A DNA stretch of 64,000 nt from Bacillota bacterium. GTDB lineage: Bacteria; Bacillota; Clostridia; Lachnospirales; Lachnospiraceae. Under the pieces are notes generated by a model. The model was given only the letters and a program-made list of their open reading frames with translations, searched no databases and was not told the origin of the DNA. Numbering within the stretch: the stretch's first letter is position 1; each line of letters starts with the position of its first letter. The stretch spans positions 30,409-94,408 of the forward strand of contig JAEYOQ010000046.1 of the NCBI GenBank assembly GCA_023411555.1, in the 5' to 3' direction. Of this stretch, positions 9,025-18,230 are shown in pieces. Made by a program: the position numbers and the translations under genes.

Positions 9025-11016
9025 TCATATTTTAAACTTGGCTATGGATTTTTGCATTTCTTCTGCTAATCCCGATAGGCTCTCACAGGAATTAGCAATC
9101 TCATTCATGGATGAGGTTTGTTCTTCAATCGATGCAGTCGCTTCCTGAGTACCTGCTGCATTCTCCTCAGAGATAGCCGATAGATTCTGAATAATACCTA
9201 CGATTTCATTCTTTTTATCATTCATTTCATTACTTTGCTGCTTAAGAAGGTCTATCCGGTTCCTTAAGTGCTCAATGGCAGTAGCTATACCCTCGAATTT
9301 AGTATTGGTATAATCAACACTATTGGTCTGTTCTTCAAGATTATCGCCGACCTCACCCATTGCCTTTACTGCAAACTGACTCTTGCCAGTCAGCTCCTCA
9401 ATATCCTTTACGATGTCACCTGTAAAGCGGTTTGTCTGTTCTGCCAGCTTTCTTATTTCATCTGCAACTACTGCAAAGCCTCTTCCCTGCTCTCCTGCTC
9501 TTGCAGCCTCAATTGCTGCATTCAGGGCTAACAGGTTAATCTGACTGGCAATACTTAAGATCATCTGGCTGGCAGTATCTATCTTATTGGCGCTTTCATC
9601 TGTTTCTAGGATTACATTACGTACATTGGATGCTGTCTTATTTGTGATATCTGTCTTTTGTACCAATACAGAAAGTACCTCAAGGCCTTCACTCTTTAGT
9701 CTCTCCACTTCATCTGCAAGCCCATTCAGTTCAATAATAAGTTCCTGATCCTTCTCAATTAAGCCGCCTAAATATTCGATTTCATCTGCGCCCTTTTCCG
9801 TATCGCTGGCCTGATCAGCAGCTCCAGTTGCTATATCCTGCACAGCGTCAGCAACCTCGTTTGCACTTTCTGCCGCTTGCTGGGTTGTTGCAGTAAGCTC
9901 CTCTGAAGCTGCCGCAATATGCTCAGCCGATTGAGCTATACTCTCGATCAGTGTTCTTAAATTCTCCTGAAGAACCAGAGTAGCCTTTGCCATAATACCG
10001 ATTTCATCTTTTCGCTTAATGCTCTTATTTACTTTATGATTATTCTTGGTAGTCATGTCATACTGTGACATATCATTTAATACATCAACCACATTTATGA
10101 TAGGCTTTGATATCCATTTGCCCAAAACAAGGGTGGCAGCTACACCAAGAAATATGAAGATTGCGATCAAAGTGGTGAGCATTTTAGACATATTATCAAT
10201 TTCTTTCGTAAAATTATCCATCGGTACTGACAATGCGAAGACCCATTGTGTATTTGGTATCGTGACAAAAGAGGCTACCATTTCTACCCCATTGAGGTCA
10301 TAATGTACTTTTCCTTCCTTACTAATCCGATAGTTATAAAAATTAGTACCAAAGTCTTTGTATTCTCCGTCCTCCTCCATATCTCTTAATACATTTTTCT
10401 GCTCCATAATATAAGCTGCTTCCTTATGAGCATAAAAGGTTCCATCATCTCCAAGAATGTAGGCACTGCCTTCTCCTCCATATGTCATACCATAGATTAG
10501 TTCGTTTAAAGACGCACCATCTCTTCTTCCAATCAGTGCTCCGATCACTTTATCTTCGGATTTAATTGGCGCTGCATACATAATTACGGTACTATTCGTA
10601 ACCCTACTTACCAGTACATTAGAGAAGTTTGCATAACCGTAAAGTGCACTCTTAACATACACACGATCACTTAGATCCGCTTCATTTTTTTCAACTGCGT
10701 ACCGTGCAATACCATTCTGGTCAACCACAGCCATATCAAGGTATCCCAAATCCTTCGCTTTCCCAGCTAAATATTCCAGCTGCTCCTCTATGTGCATAGT
10801 ACTTATGTGATTTGCAACCTGCTTTAATATCTCGGTTCGCTGTTGAAGACGAGCATTGATATACTTCGCACCCTGGATCGAGGCTTCCTCTAGTCCATGT
10901 TCTGCTTCTTCTAAAGCCGCCTTTTGGCTTAGTATACTAGATACTGAACCTAGACCACCGGCAACTAGTAAAACAAGTACTCCAACAAATAACGCAATTC
11001 TGTTTGATAATTTCAT
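9025..11016 (-). CDS. Methyl-accepting chemotaxis protein with double-Cache-type sensor
   Basis: 663 aa. N-terminal helix (residues about 6-28), then an extracellular domain of about 250 residues. Its features are typical of dCache_1 sensors, including DLSDRVYVKSALYG and GALIGRRDGASLNELI. A second helix at about 283-303 is followed by HAMP and a long coiled coil. The signalling tip is SQINLLALNAAIEAARAGEQ. The dCache_1 class commonly binds amino acids or related ligands, but specificity cannot be read here. The start follows AGAGGAGGAAAATGAT. No recognisable sigma-D promoter (TAAA/GCCGATAA) was found upstream. It faces the receptor at 6634 across a shared terminator. Confidence 0.93.
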   Translation of the reverse strand: MKLSNRIALFVGVLVLLVAGGLGSVSSILSQKAALEEAEHGLEEASIQGAKYINARLQQRTEILKQVANHISTMHIEEQLEYLAGKAKDLGYLDMAVVDQNGIARYAVEKNEADLSDRVYVKSALYGYANFSNVLVSRVTNSTVIMYAAPIKSEDKVIGALIGRRDGASLNELIYGMTYGGEGSAYILGDDGTFYAHKEAAYIMEQKNVLRDMEEDGEYKDFGTNFYNYRISKEGKVHYDLNGVEMVASFVTIPNTQWVFALSVPMDNFTKEIDNMSKMLTTLIAIFIFLGVAATLVLGKWISKPIINVVDVLNDMSQYDMTTKNNHKVNKSIKRKDEIGIMAKATLVLQENLRTLIESIAQSAEHIAAASEELTATTQQAAESANEVADAVQDIATGAADQASDTEKGADEIEYLGGLIEKDQELIIELNGLADEVERLKSEGLEVLSVLVQKTDITNKTASNVRNVILETDESANKIDTASQMILSIASQINLLALNAAIEAARAGEQGRGFAVVADEIRKLAEQTNRFTGDIVKDIEELTGKSQFAVKAMGEVGDNLEEQTNSVDYTNTKFEGIATAIEHLRNRIDLLKQQSNEMNDKKNEIVGIIQNLSAISEENAAGTQEATASIEEQTSSMNEIANSCESLSGLAEEMQKSIAKFKI

Positions 11017-11245
11017 ATCATTTTCCTCCTCTGTAATACCTATCGCTGCTCTCCCATATTGTCTAACGAAAAGTAAAAAAGACTATGCGACAAATCAATA
11101 ATCGTATGTCAATTCCGCACATTAACTTCATTGTATTCTATTTTTCTATCATAATCAATTGATTTTGACATATTATGATAAGATATACCATGAATTTTTC
11201 TTCAAAGTTTATCTGTGATAAGAAGTTGTAATGCAGAACTCTTTA

Positions 11246-11274
11246 TTGTATCAATTGATAATCTATGTTATACT
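11246..11274 (+). promoter_or_regulatory. Sigma-A-type promoter for sfsA
   Basis: TTGTAT and TATACT with a 17-base spacer, 46 bases upstream of the sfsA start. The longer upstream reading frame of sfsA runs through this promoter, which supports the later start. Confidence 0.6.
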
Positions 11275-11320
11275 CGTCAGGAGCTTTACAGCTCAAAAAG
11301 TACAGAGGGGGGGGCAAATT

Positions 11321-12007
11321 ATGAAATATGCAAACTTCAAAATGGCTTCCTTTATTCAACGACCGAATCGTTTTATTGCTCATGTTCTAGTGGACGGCAA
11401 GGAAGAAATCGTTCATGTTAAGAATACCGGACGATGCAAAGAAATCCTCAAGGAAGGTACTACTGTTATACTAGAGGAGGCCATAGGGAAACAGCGTAAA
11501 ACAAAGTATTCGCTGATTTCGGCTTACAAGGATGAGGCATTAATCAATATCGACTCACAGATTCCAAATGCCGTAGTATATGAAAGTATAAAGGACAACC
11601 TAGTTAAGGAGCTTCCTATCGTAACAAAGCTTTCCAGAGAAGTTAAATACGGTAATTCACGTTTTGATCTCTACTTTGAAGCAGATCAGCAAAAAGGGTT
11701 TATTGAAGTAAAAGGAGTAACGCTAGAAGACGACGGTGTGGCGATGTTCCCTGATGCTCCCACCGAACGAGGCACTAAACATATCTATGAGATGATCAAG
11801 GCGGTTGAGGAAGGCTATCTAGGTTATATCTTCTTTCTAATTCAGATGAAGGGTATCCGCTACTTCACACCGAACCACATCAGAGATCCGAAATTGGCAG
11901 AAGCCTTAAGCATAGCAAAGGAAAAAGGAGTTTCAGTACTTGCCTATGACTCCATCGTTACGGAGGACAGTATCGTACTTGGTGCACCTGTAAGAATTAT
12001 GTTATGA
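11321..12007 (+). CDS. sfsA: SfsA family DNA/RNA nuclease-like protein
   Basis: 228 aa, full length for the family. N-terminal OB-like part begins MKYANFKMASFIQRPNRFIA and contains HVKNTGRCKEIL. The C-terminal PD-(D/E)XK-like part contains SRFDLYFEADQQKGFIEVKGVTLE and a later AMFPDAPTERGTKHI motif, both hallmarks of SfsA. The protein was named for sugar fermentation stimulation in E. coli; nuclease activity is a later proposal. The frame opens at 11231, but the run of G at 11307-11314 (the binding site) points to ATG 11321. It is monocistronic and ends facing the ArsR-like gene. Confidence 0.92.
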   Translation: MKYANFKMASFIQRPNRFIAHVLVDGKEEIVHVKNTGRCKEILKEGTTVILEEAIGKQRKTKYSLISAYKDEALINIDSQIPNAVVYESIKDNLVKELPIVTKLSREVKYGNSRFDLYFEADQQKGFIEVKGVTLEDDGVAMFPDAPTERGTKHIYEMIKAVEEGYLGYIFFLIQMKGIRYFTPNHIRDPKLAEALSIAKEKGVSVLAYDSIVTEDSIVLGAPVRIML

Positions 12008-12037
12008 GATATTTATATCAATAAATAGTATCAATAA

Positions 12038-12084
12038 GGCCGTTGTATAATGGATTATTTGGCATAAATCCAATACAACAGCCC
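12038..12084. terminator. Hairpin between convergent genes
   Basis: An imperfect stem (GGCCGTTGTAT-A-TGGATT pairing with AATCCA-ATACAACAGCC) and a ~10-base loop, between sfsA and the convergent regulator gene. No strong T run on either side. Confidence 0.5.
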
Positions 12085-12115
12085 ATTGTGATTTCTGTTC
12101 TTTTCAAGTGGACAG

Positions 12116-13231
12116 CTACTTAAGGAAGAAATTTTGAAGATCCTCAAAATAATTAGCCAGAACCTCTCGATTCAAGCTGTAAAACACCTTATTTGCATTA
12201 ACCTCAGCCTTTAACAGGCCTTCCTTCAATAATGAATTCACATGATAAGAAATGGTAGCCGTTGATAGCTGTAATTCATCTGCCAGCTCTTTCCCGTAGA
12301 AAGGCTTTCGCGCAGCCAGCTCCAGGATATCTACCTTGCTTTTGTCCCCTAACAGCTTTCCGATATTCACAACATCTTCTTTCTTAACACTTTTTCCCGT
12401 AATAGTGAAATTCTTATCCATCATAATTCCAATTCGAAGAACCTCTGGCTTAGTGAGGTCATCCACATCCATGGACAAGGCTACACTGAAGGGCTGAAAC
12501 AAGTGGGGTAGAAGAACTGTACCAGCAGAACGTCTTTCCCAAGAGATACTAAGCTTCTCTTTAATTGTTTCAATAATATCGTTCTCTCTCTGATATTCAC
12601 TCCAATATTCATAAAAATCAGCCTCAAGCTTACGAATGGAAGCCTGATGTTTGCTTTCCAGCAGTTGGATTGTCTCTGCTAGTAAGCTTTGAACTTCATT
12701 ATAAAAGACTTCCTGATTATTAAATATCTTTATAATCTCCCATTTCACTTCACTTTCGAATGAGAAGCTCTCGATAAAAGCAATAAGATCAGTTAGATTA
12801 CATAACTTTTCCTTTGGTGTATTAAGATATTCCTCTACATCGATTAATGCTGCATAGGTTTGGACCCTTTTATCCTCCTCCATGGACTCAAGGGCCTGAG
12901 TAAAGGGGATAATCTGATTCCTATAATTATGGAAATCCCACAGAATTGATAGGACTGCGTAGTTCAGGAATCCCCCATATCTGGACTTAAAAAGATATTC
13001 AATACGCTCCTTACGATCTGAAAAATGCGACTTCACATCAGTATAGATGGAATGAATGATATGGTATTTCTCCATATAGTCCTCGATAGCATTCTGTTGC
13101 TTATTAGCATATCGATCAAAGGTTTCTTCCATTTCATCCTTATTACTAAAAGTATATAGAAGCAAAAAGGCTTCATCTACCAGATTAGCTCGCTGTAATA
13201 TCTCCAACTTCTTCTCCACTTGTAATAACAT
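12116..13231 (-). CDS. ArsR-like winged-helix regulator with long N-terminal region
   Basis: About 371 aa. The C-terminal ~80 residues are an ArsR-type winged helix: LGDKSKVDILELAARKPFYG, then GKELADELQLSTATISYHVN and the wing GLLKAEVNANKVFYSL. The preceding ~290 residues are helical and carry no motif I recognise, whereas classic ArsR sensors are only about 100 aa. No metal-binding cysteine motif is evident. The start is uncertain: ATGs at 13243 and 13231 flank a GGGGAGG, and a GTG at 13222 is also possible. The gene overlaps the end of the upstream MFS gene by up to 59 bases, so they are coupled. It probably represses the shared promoter, which carries TTAGAT/ATCTAA palindromes. Confidence 0.8.
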   Translation of the reverse strand: MLLQVEKKLEILQRANLVDEAFLLLYTFSNKDEMEETFDRYANKQQNAIEDYMEKYHIIHSIYTDVKSHFSDRKERIEYLFKSRYGGFLNYAVLSILWDFHNYRNQIIPFTQALESMEEDKRVQTYAALIDVEEYLNTPKEKLCNLTDLIAFIESFSFESEVKWEIIKIFNNQEVFYNEVQSLLAETIQLLESKHQASIRKLEADFYEYWSEYQRENDIIETIKEKLSISWERRSAGTVLLPHLFQPFSVALSMDVDDLTKPEVLRIGIMMDKNFTITGKSVKKEDVVNIGKLLGDKSKVDILELAARKPFYGKELADELQLSTATISYHVNSLLKEGLLKAEVNANKVFYSLNREVLANYFEDLQNFFLK

Positions 13232-14498
13232 CCTCCCCATCATCCTGCTTCATAGCAGCAAAACGCTTCTTACTGCAAAGCATGGTGCTTACTATGAGAT
13301 CAATTACTCCTGCTATTAAGAATAATACTACAGTTGGGGTAAATCCTGCAAGTATACTTACCAGAAAAGATACTACTGGCATGGCTGCCACACAACATGC
13401 GCTAAATATTGCTGATACCCGCGCGATATATTCTCCTTGGATATTCCGAATAAATTCAACATTACAGAAGGTTGACAATAAGGCAATGGTCACTCCCACG
13501 ATAAAGGAGGTTATTGATACTAATATATATATCAGTACCTCAGAGGTAATAAAGAGTCCTGCAATTACAAAGGTCAGATAATAGACACCGATGGAATATG
13601 CACTGAAGGATGCTAACATACGTTTACTCAATTTGCTACTGATATAGGGATATGTTACTGCACCGAAGATCATCCCGATGCTTATTCCAAATCCCAGAAC
13701 GGATAACATTAGCTCATTTACCTTAAGTACTTCACTAACCAAAGGGGCCTGCAAGCTATTAAAGGGAACCAACACGGCATTTAAAAATACCGCCAGTAGT
13801 ACAAAATACCGCAGATTAGCATCATTTTTCAGATATGTGAAGCCTCCCTTCAAGCTATCAAGGTATTCCTTGGTATTGATTCTTCCCCTTGCAAGTTTCT
13901 CTTTCTTCACTCTTAATGTCATTATAATGACCGCTGACAGGAAAAAGGTTACCATATCAATATAGATTGCCGTTGATAAGGAAAACATGGAGATGATCAC
14001 ACCTGCCGCCCCCAAACCAACCAACTCCATCACACTACTGATACTGGAATTTAAGGATACTCCAAAGGAGTAATACTTTTTATCTAAGAGCTTCGGTAAT
14101 AATGAGGAGGATGCCGGTCCTCGGAAGGCTTCCGCACTTGAGATAATAATTGTTGTCAGGAGTAACAGCCATTGATTCAGGAATCCGAATAGAAATCCAG
14201 TGGCTATAAAGCCGACACAGAGACCACGAATGATATCAGTTACTATCATGATTTGCTTTTTATTCTTTCCCTCAATTGCTGCCCCGGCAAAAGGCTGCAA
14301 AAATATCGTAGGAATTCGATTTACACCAAATATAATCGCCGACCAGGCAGCACTCTGTGTAAGCTGATATACCAGCCAAGTCATAGCGATACTATCAATG
14401 GAGTCGCCAAAACGATTGATTGCCGCAGCAATGATTGATTTCATATATTCCTTTTGTCTTAGTATCTGTCCATATCCTATCTTTTCTTCACCGTTCAT
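13185..14498 (-). CDS. MFS efflux transporter (MFS_3/macrolide-exporter type)
   Basis: 437 aa with about 12 hydrophobic segments. The N-terminus reads RQKEYMKSIIAAAINRFGDS, followed by SIAMTWLVYQLTQSAAWSAI, NRIPTIFLQPFAGAAIEGKN and KKQIMIVTDIIRGLCVGF. This is the pattern of the MFS_3 / Mef-like drug efflux group rather than sugar porters. It is expected to export a small hydrophobic compound by proton antiport; the substrate is unknown. The start follows AAAGGGG. It is the first gene of a two-gene operon with the ArsR-like regulator and sits directly behind a promoter overlapped by a 20-bp palindrome. Confidence 0.87.
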   Translation of the reverse strand: MNGEEKIGYGQILRQKEYMKSIIAAAINRFGDSIDSIAMTWLVYQLTQSAAWSAIIFGVNRIPTIFLQPFAGAAIEGKNKKQIMIVTDIIRGLCVGFIATGFLFGFLNQWLLLLTTIIISSAEAFRGPASSSLLPKLLDKKYYSFGVSLNSSISSVMELVGLGAAGVIISMFSLSTAIYIDMVTFFLSAVIIMTLRVKKEKLARGRINTKEYLDSLKGGFTYLKNDANLRYFVLLAVFLNAVLVPFNSLQAPLVSEVLKVNELMLSVLGFGISIGMIFGAVTYPYISSKLSKRMLASFSAYSIGVYYLTFVIAGLFITSEVLIYILVSITSFIVGVTIALLSTFCNVEFIRNIQGEYIARVSAIFSACCVAAMPVVSFLVSILAGFTPTVVLFLIAGVIDLIVSTMLCSKKRFAAMKQDDGEDVITSGEEVGDITAS

Positions 14499-14545
14499 AA
14501 TAATCCCCTTTCATTGTTAAAGTATAATTACTCTTACTCATTTCT

Positions 14546-14609
14546 TGTTAGATATTAATCTAACATAATATTCTATATATGTCAATTGATATGTTAGATA
14601 TTTTTCTAA
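14546..14609 (-). promoter_or_regulatory. Promoter with two palindromic operators for the MFS-regulator operon
   Basis: Minus-strand TTGACA (14580-14585) and TAGATT (14557-14562), 17-base spacer. The -10 lies inside a perfect 20-bp palindrome, TGTTAGATATTAATCTAACA (14546-14565). A related half-site pair TTAGA-N6-TCTAA lies just upstream of the -35 at 14594-14609. The layout suggests autorepression by the winged-helix protein of the operon; binding itself is inferred. Confidence 0.65.
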
Positions 14610-14731
14610 TATATTATTATAATCTCATCTAATATGCCTGTGTATTCCCTATTTGTCCGTCCCTCCACCTATTAATTCTCTCTTTTATTGCTTTATATTG
14701 TACTCATGCTCCCTTTGTTTACGTAAAAATA

Positions 14732-14771
14732 ACCTCTAGTATATTCGATACATATCTAATGTACTAGAGGT
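14732..14771. terminator. Inverted repeat between MFS operon promoter and InlB-repeat gene
   Basis: A perfect 10-bp stem ACCTCTAGTA/TACTAGAGGT with a 20-base loop. T runs follow at a short distance on both strands (TTGGTTTTTT on plus, TTATTTTT on minus). The rest of 14610-14950 holds no gene that I can see. Confidence 0.55.
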
Positions 14772-14951
14772 ATATTGGTTTTTTATACAATTCCAGAAGA
14801 CAATCTGTGTTTGGCGTTACCCAATAATGAGGCTTCAATTTCATCGTTAGAGTAATATTAAGAAGTAACCGTATTCAACAAACCCTGAACTGCAGCCTCC
14901 TGTATGCTCGGTGAGCATTATGACGCAGCTTACGAAATAGTGGGGAATTAC

Positions 14952-15038
14952 AAAAGAGCTTTCGCACAAGTACATCAAAAGATGAGGGATGTATGTTATC
15001 CTTCTTATTCTTTGGATGTATTATGATACGAAAGCTCC
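14952..15038 (-). terminator. Long hairpin terminator of the InlB-repeat gene
   Basis: Minus strand: GAGCTTTCG with partner CGAAAGCTC followed by TTTTG, and inner pairing TACATC/GATGTA. It lies 17 bases after the stop codon. Confidence 0.65.
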
Positions 15039-15054
15039 AATTATTCTAATCGAT

Positions 15055-15843
15055 TTACATTTCTTTACGCCATCTGGCAAAAAGCTTAATCTTCCCAACC
15101 TCATTCACAATGGTATCCCCTGTGATCGGTTCTGCGTTATTATCCGTATAATCCTTTAGTTTATACCAACCGTCAAAGATATGATCCTTCTTCTCCGGCT
15201 CCGGAAGTTCACCGTAGGATTGCCCGACTATAACCTCCATTTCATAGAACTCACCGTTAAAAGGAATTAATTGAACCTTCACAGTCTTCTCCGTCCACCT
15301 AGCATACAGTGTGGTGGAAAATGTATCCGTAAAGATTGTATTCGGAGTAATCTTCTCCCCATCGCTTTCTGCTGTATACCAACCGGCAAATTTATAGTTC
15401 TCTTTTGTAGGCGTAGGTAATTGATAATAAATTTTTGTTCCGATGTAGACCTTTACTGTTGTATTCTTCAGAATCCCTTCGTCCGGTTCTAGCGTAATCT
15501 CTCTTTCTTCTCCTCGCCATCTTGCATATAAAGTATGGTTTAAAGGCTTCAATACCTTAGTCTTCTCCGTAACCTTCACTCCACCGCTGGCAAAGGTATA
15601 CCAGCCGAGAAACTCATAATTAGCTCTGGTAGCTTCCGGAAGAGGCCCATAGACATCACCATATAAAGCCGGCATATCATAAACACTGGTTTCTCCACCA
15701 TTGGCATTAAAGGTGACTGACACCATCTTACCAGCCACCTCAGAAGCATAGGCAGTTTCTGACGATATAAACAGCATCCCCAGCATAATAGCTAGAAAGA
15801 GTAAATGACGAATTTTATTAAATGCAATATTCTGGCTCTGCAT
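15055..15843 (-). CDS. Secreted InlB B-repeat (Listeria-Bacteroides repeat) protein
   Basis: 262 aa. A signal peptide (hydrophobic LLFLAIMLGMLFI, cleavage near AYA-SE) is followed by three tandem repeats of about 70 residues. Each ends in the family signature: YEFLGWYT...TLYARW, YKFAGWYT...TLYARW and HIFDGWYK...LFARW. These beta-grasp repeats usually occur in extracellular proteins of Firmicutes. I see no LPXTG, SLH or other anchor, so it may simply be released. The frame opens at 15927, but the AGGAGG before ATG 15843 and the signal peptide fix the start. It is downstream of the oxidoreductase gene, with a small hairpin (ATCGGC/GCCGAT, about 15933) between. Confidence 0.85.
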   Translation of the reverse strand: MQSQNIAFNKIRHLLFLAIMLGMLFISSETAYASEVAGKMVSVTFNANGGETSVYDMPALYGDVYGPLPEATRANYEFLGWYTFASGGVKVTEKTKVLKPLNHTLYARWRGEEREITLEPDEGILKNTTVKVYIGTKIYYQLPTPTKENYKFAGWYTAESDGEKITPNTIFTDTFSTTLYARWTEKTVKVQLIPFNGEFYEMEVIVGQSYGELPEPEKKDHIFDGWYKLKDYTDNNAEPITGDTIVNEVGKIKLFARWRKEM

Positions 15844-15971
15844 ACGCTCCTCCTCTATAGTTAGTAATAACCGATTATTCATTCTAACACCGATTATTAC
15901 CTCACAGCTTATATGTCTATAGAGCATATATCGGCATGTAAGCCGATTAAGATAAGAAGGGCGGAATTATT

Positions 15972-16976
15972 TTAGAAAATTACTTCATATCCGTTTCTGG
16001 CTGATTCATATGCTCCTAGCATCAAAAGCACCGTCTCCTCCATGGCATCCAGATTCAAAGCAAATGGCTTTTGCTGTTCGATGCTTGTATAAAAGTCAGC
16101 AATACAATCCTCGTGTCCTGCACCCCAGTAGCTTTTTCCATAGCCTAACTTTCCTTCTATAGGAATCTGAACGACTTCACCGTTCTTATGATAACAGGTG
16201 ACGTTCATATCTTCGATTCGGATGACCATATGCTCACAATTCACCTCGATTAAGGGCGCAGAATCCGCATTATAGGCAGTTGTCGCATAAAAACACACTA
16301 CTGCCTCCGGATACTTTACATAGGCACTCATCATATCCTCTACTTCAATAATCCCCTTCAGATGATGGTTGCCTATGACTGCATCCACACTTTGGAGGCG
16401 TTGCCCAACCAAATAATGAAGAAGATCCAGAGTATGCACAGACTGATTAATCAAGGCTCCTCCTCCTTCATACTCAAGCCTGCCCCTCCAATCATTCTCC
16501 GAATAATACTCTGCCCTACGGTTCCAGGTTACAAAGCCCCTGGCACCAAGCACCTTTCCGGCTTCACCTGAGGTTATCATTTCCTTCACCTTTATGATAC
16601 TGGAATTATAGCGATTCTGAAAGCATAGCCCTAGCTGACATTCTGAAGCTGCAGCTGTCTCTTTTAATTCCTTCCATTGTTCCTTTGATATCACAGGTGG
16701 TTTTTCCATGAATACATGTAGCCCAGACTTTAGTCCATGGATGGCCATAGGTGCATGAAGATAATGGGGTGTACAGATATGGATCGCATCTATTCTCTCC
16801 TGGTCTATCATATCCTCCATGGAGGCGTATGCATTCCCACCGTATTCTGCCGCAAAGGCCTCTGCCCTCTCCAGTTTTATGTCTGCATAAGCAACAAGCT
16901 CATGTTCAGAACACTTCTTCAGACATTTTGCATGAGTGACAGCAATGCCCCCGCAGCCTACAATACCAATTCTCAT
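15972..16976 (-). CDS. Gfo/Idh/MocA-family NAD(P)-dependent oxidoreductase
   Basis: 334 aa. The N-terminal Rossmann fold starts MRIGIVGCGGIAVTHAKCLK, with an acidic residue in AYADIK binding the cofactor ribose. The family motif FMEKPPVISKEQW contains the conserved EKP lysine. The C-terminal dehydrogenase domain includes GRLEYEGGGALINQSVHTLD, with the histidine expected at the active site. Substrates in this family are usually sugars, inositols or their derivatives. The start overlaps the stop of the upstream paralogue by 4 bases (ATGA), so the two are translated together. It probably acts on a sugar in a catabolic operon with the TIM-barrel isomerase upstream; the sugar is unknown. Confidence 0.9.
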   Translation of the reverse strand: MRIGIVGCGGIAVTHAKCLKKCSEHELVAYADIKLERAEAFAAEYGGNAYASMEDMIDQERIDAIHICTPHYLHAPMAIHGLKSGLHVFMEKPPVISKEQWKELKETAAASECQLGLCFQNRYNSSIIKVKEMITSGEAGKVLGARGFVTWNRRAEYYSENDWRGRLEYEGGGALINQSVHTLDLLHYLVGQRLQSVDAVIGNHHLKGIIEVEDMMSAYVKYPEAVVCFYATTAYNADSAPLIEVNCEHMVIRIEDMNVTCYHKNGEVVQIPIEGKLGYGKSYWGAGHEDCIADFYTSIEQQKPFALNLDAMEETVLLMLGAYESARNGYEVIF

Positions 16977-18151
16977 TTTATATTACCTCCTGACCCATAG
17001 CTTCCAGCCGTGGAAAAGGTCATTTCTGTAATGTTATCCTTCTTTCTTGAGGATGCTCTCTTCTCATTCAATAGATTGAGAAACAGATCCTCATCAAAGG
17101 GGATCTCTACCGGCTTTCCAAGCCAGCTTGACAAATGCATCGCATTGGATAAGGTGAGACCGTGAATTCCTTCCTTCCCCTCTGCTACTAATGGCTTACC
17201 TTCAAGTATTGCTCCTGCAAAGGCTCTCATAATACCTGCATGCTGAGGGTTTTCTCCATCAGAAGAAACCTCTATCCAGTTCCCTTCCGGCTTTTTAAAC
17301 CCTTCTGTCGCCGTATAGCAATACTCTCTCTCATTTACCGTAAGCTCGTACATCATCAGCTTATCATCCTCACAAACCAGCTTTGCCCTCTCAAGGGTAA
17401 TCTCAAAGCGATTTGCTCCCGGTGCATCTCCCGTTGTGGTTACAAATACCCCTGTTGCACCATTCGGATATTCCAGATAAGCAGTAACATCATCCTCCAC
17501 CTCAATGTCATGCCATTTCCCATTGTGGCAAAAAGCCTGTACCTTACTTGGCATTCCGCAGATCCACTGCAGCAAATCCAGATTATGAGGACATTGGTTC
17601 AGTAACACTCCACCGCCTTCTCCCTCCCAGGTTGCTCTCCAACCGCCGGAATTGTAATAGGCTTGGGTCCGATACCAATCTGTGATAATCCAGTTTACCC
17701 TTTTTATCTGCCCATAGCTTCCACTGTGAACCAACTCATGCATTTTACGGTATAAATGGTTAGTCCTCTGGTTAAACATCATAGCGAATACCACGTTGCA
17801 TTTGTCTGCTGCAGCATTCATCTCTCTTACCTGCTTTGTATAAACACCGGCAGGCTTCTCGCAAAGCACATGAAGTCCCTTCTCAAAAGCAAAAGCCGCC
17901 AGTCTGGGGTGGTCATAATGAGGAGTGGCGATCAGGACAGCATCACAGCTGCCGGATGCAATCAGCTCTTCTCCGCTTGAATAAATCGCTACACTCTCAG
18001 GTAATTTTTCTTTGGCCCAGTCTCTTCGCCCTTCCCTTAGGTCTGCTACCGCTGACAGTGTAAGCTGCGCAACCTCTCCATTTAAAATCGTATTACAGTG
18101 ATTACTACCCATATTTCCAATTCCGATAATTCCGATCCGAACCATATCCAT
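16973..18151 (-). CDS. Gfo/Idh/MocA-family oxidoreductase, second paralogue
   Basis: 392 aa from ATG 18151, which follows GAGGGGGATTAGGA; the longer frame from 18190 is unsupported. Rossmann start MVRIGIIGIGNMGSNHCNTI, the family motif HVLCEKPAGVYTKQV, and GGGVLLNQCPHNLDLLQWI in the C-terminal domain. It is about 60 residues longer than its neighbour, with extra C-terminal sequence ending SSRKKDNITEMTF. It lies between the isomerase gene (79 bases upstream) and the shorter oxidoreductase (4-base overlap). Two such enzymes plus an isomerase is the composition of inositol- or rare-sugar pathways, in which oxidation and reduction of a ring hydroxyl alternate. That is inference. Confidence 0.9.
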   Translation of the reverse strand: MDMVRIGIIGIGNMGSNHCNTILNGEVAQLTLSAVADLREGRRDWAKEKLPESVAIYSSGEELIASGSCDAVLIATPHYDHPRLAAFAFEKGLHVLCEKPAGVYTKQVREMNAAADKCNVVFAMMFNQRTNHLYRKMHELVHSGSYGQIKRVNWIITDWYRTQAYYNSGGWRATWEGEGGGVLLNQCPHNLDLLQWICGMPSKVQAFCHNGKWHDIEVEDDVTAYLEYPNGATGVFVTTTGDAPGANRFEITLERAKLVCEDDKLMMYELTVNEREYCYTATEGFKKPEGNWIEVSSDGENPQHAGIMRAFAGAILEGKPLVAEGKEGIHGLTLSNAMHLSSWLGKPVEIPFDEDLFLNLLNEKRASSRKKDNITEMTFSTAGSYGSGGNIK

Positions 18152-18230
18152 TCCTAATCCCCCTCGTTCATTATTATATACTCCATCCAATAAATTAACA
18201 TTTAGTCCAACAGTTGAGGCTAAGCAAAGC

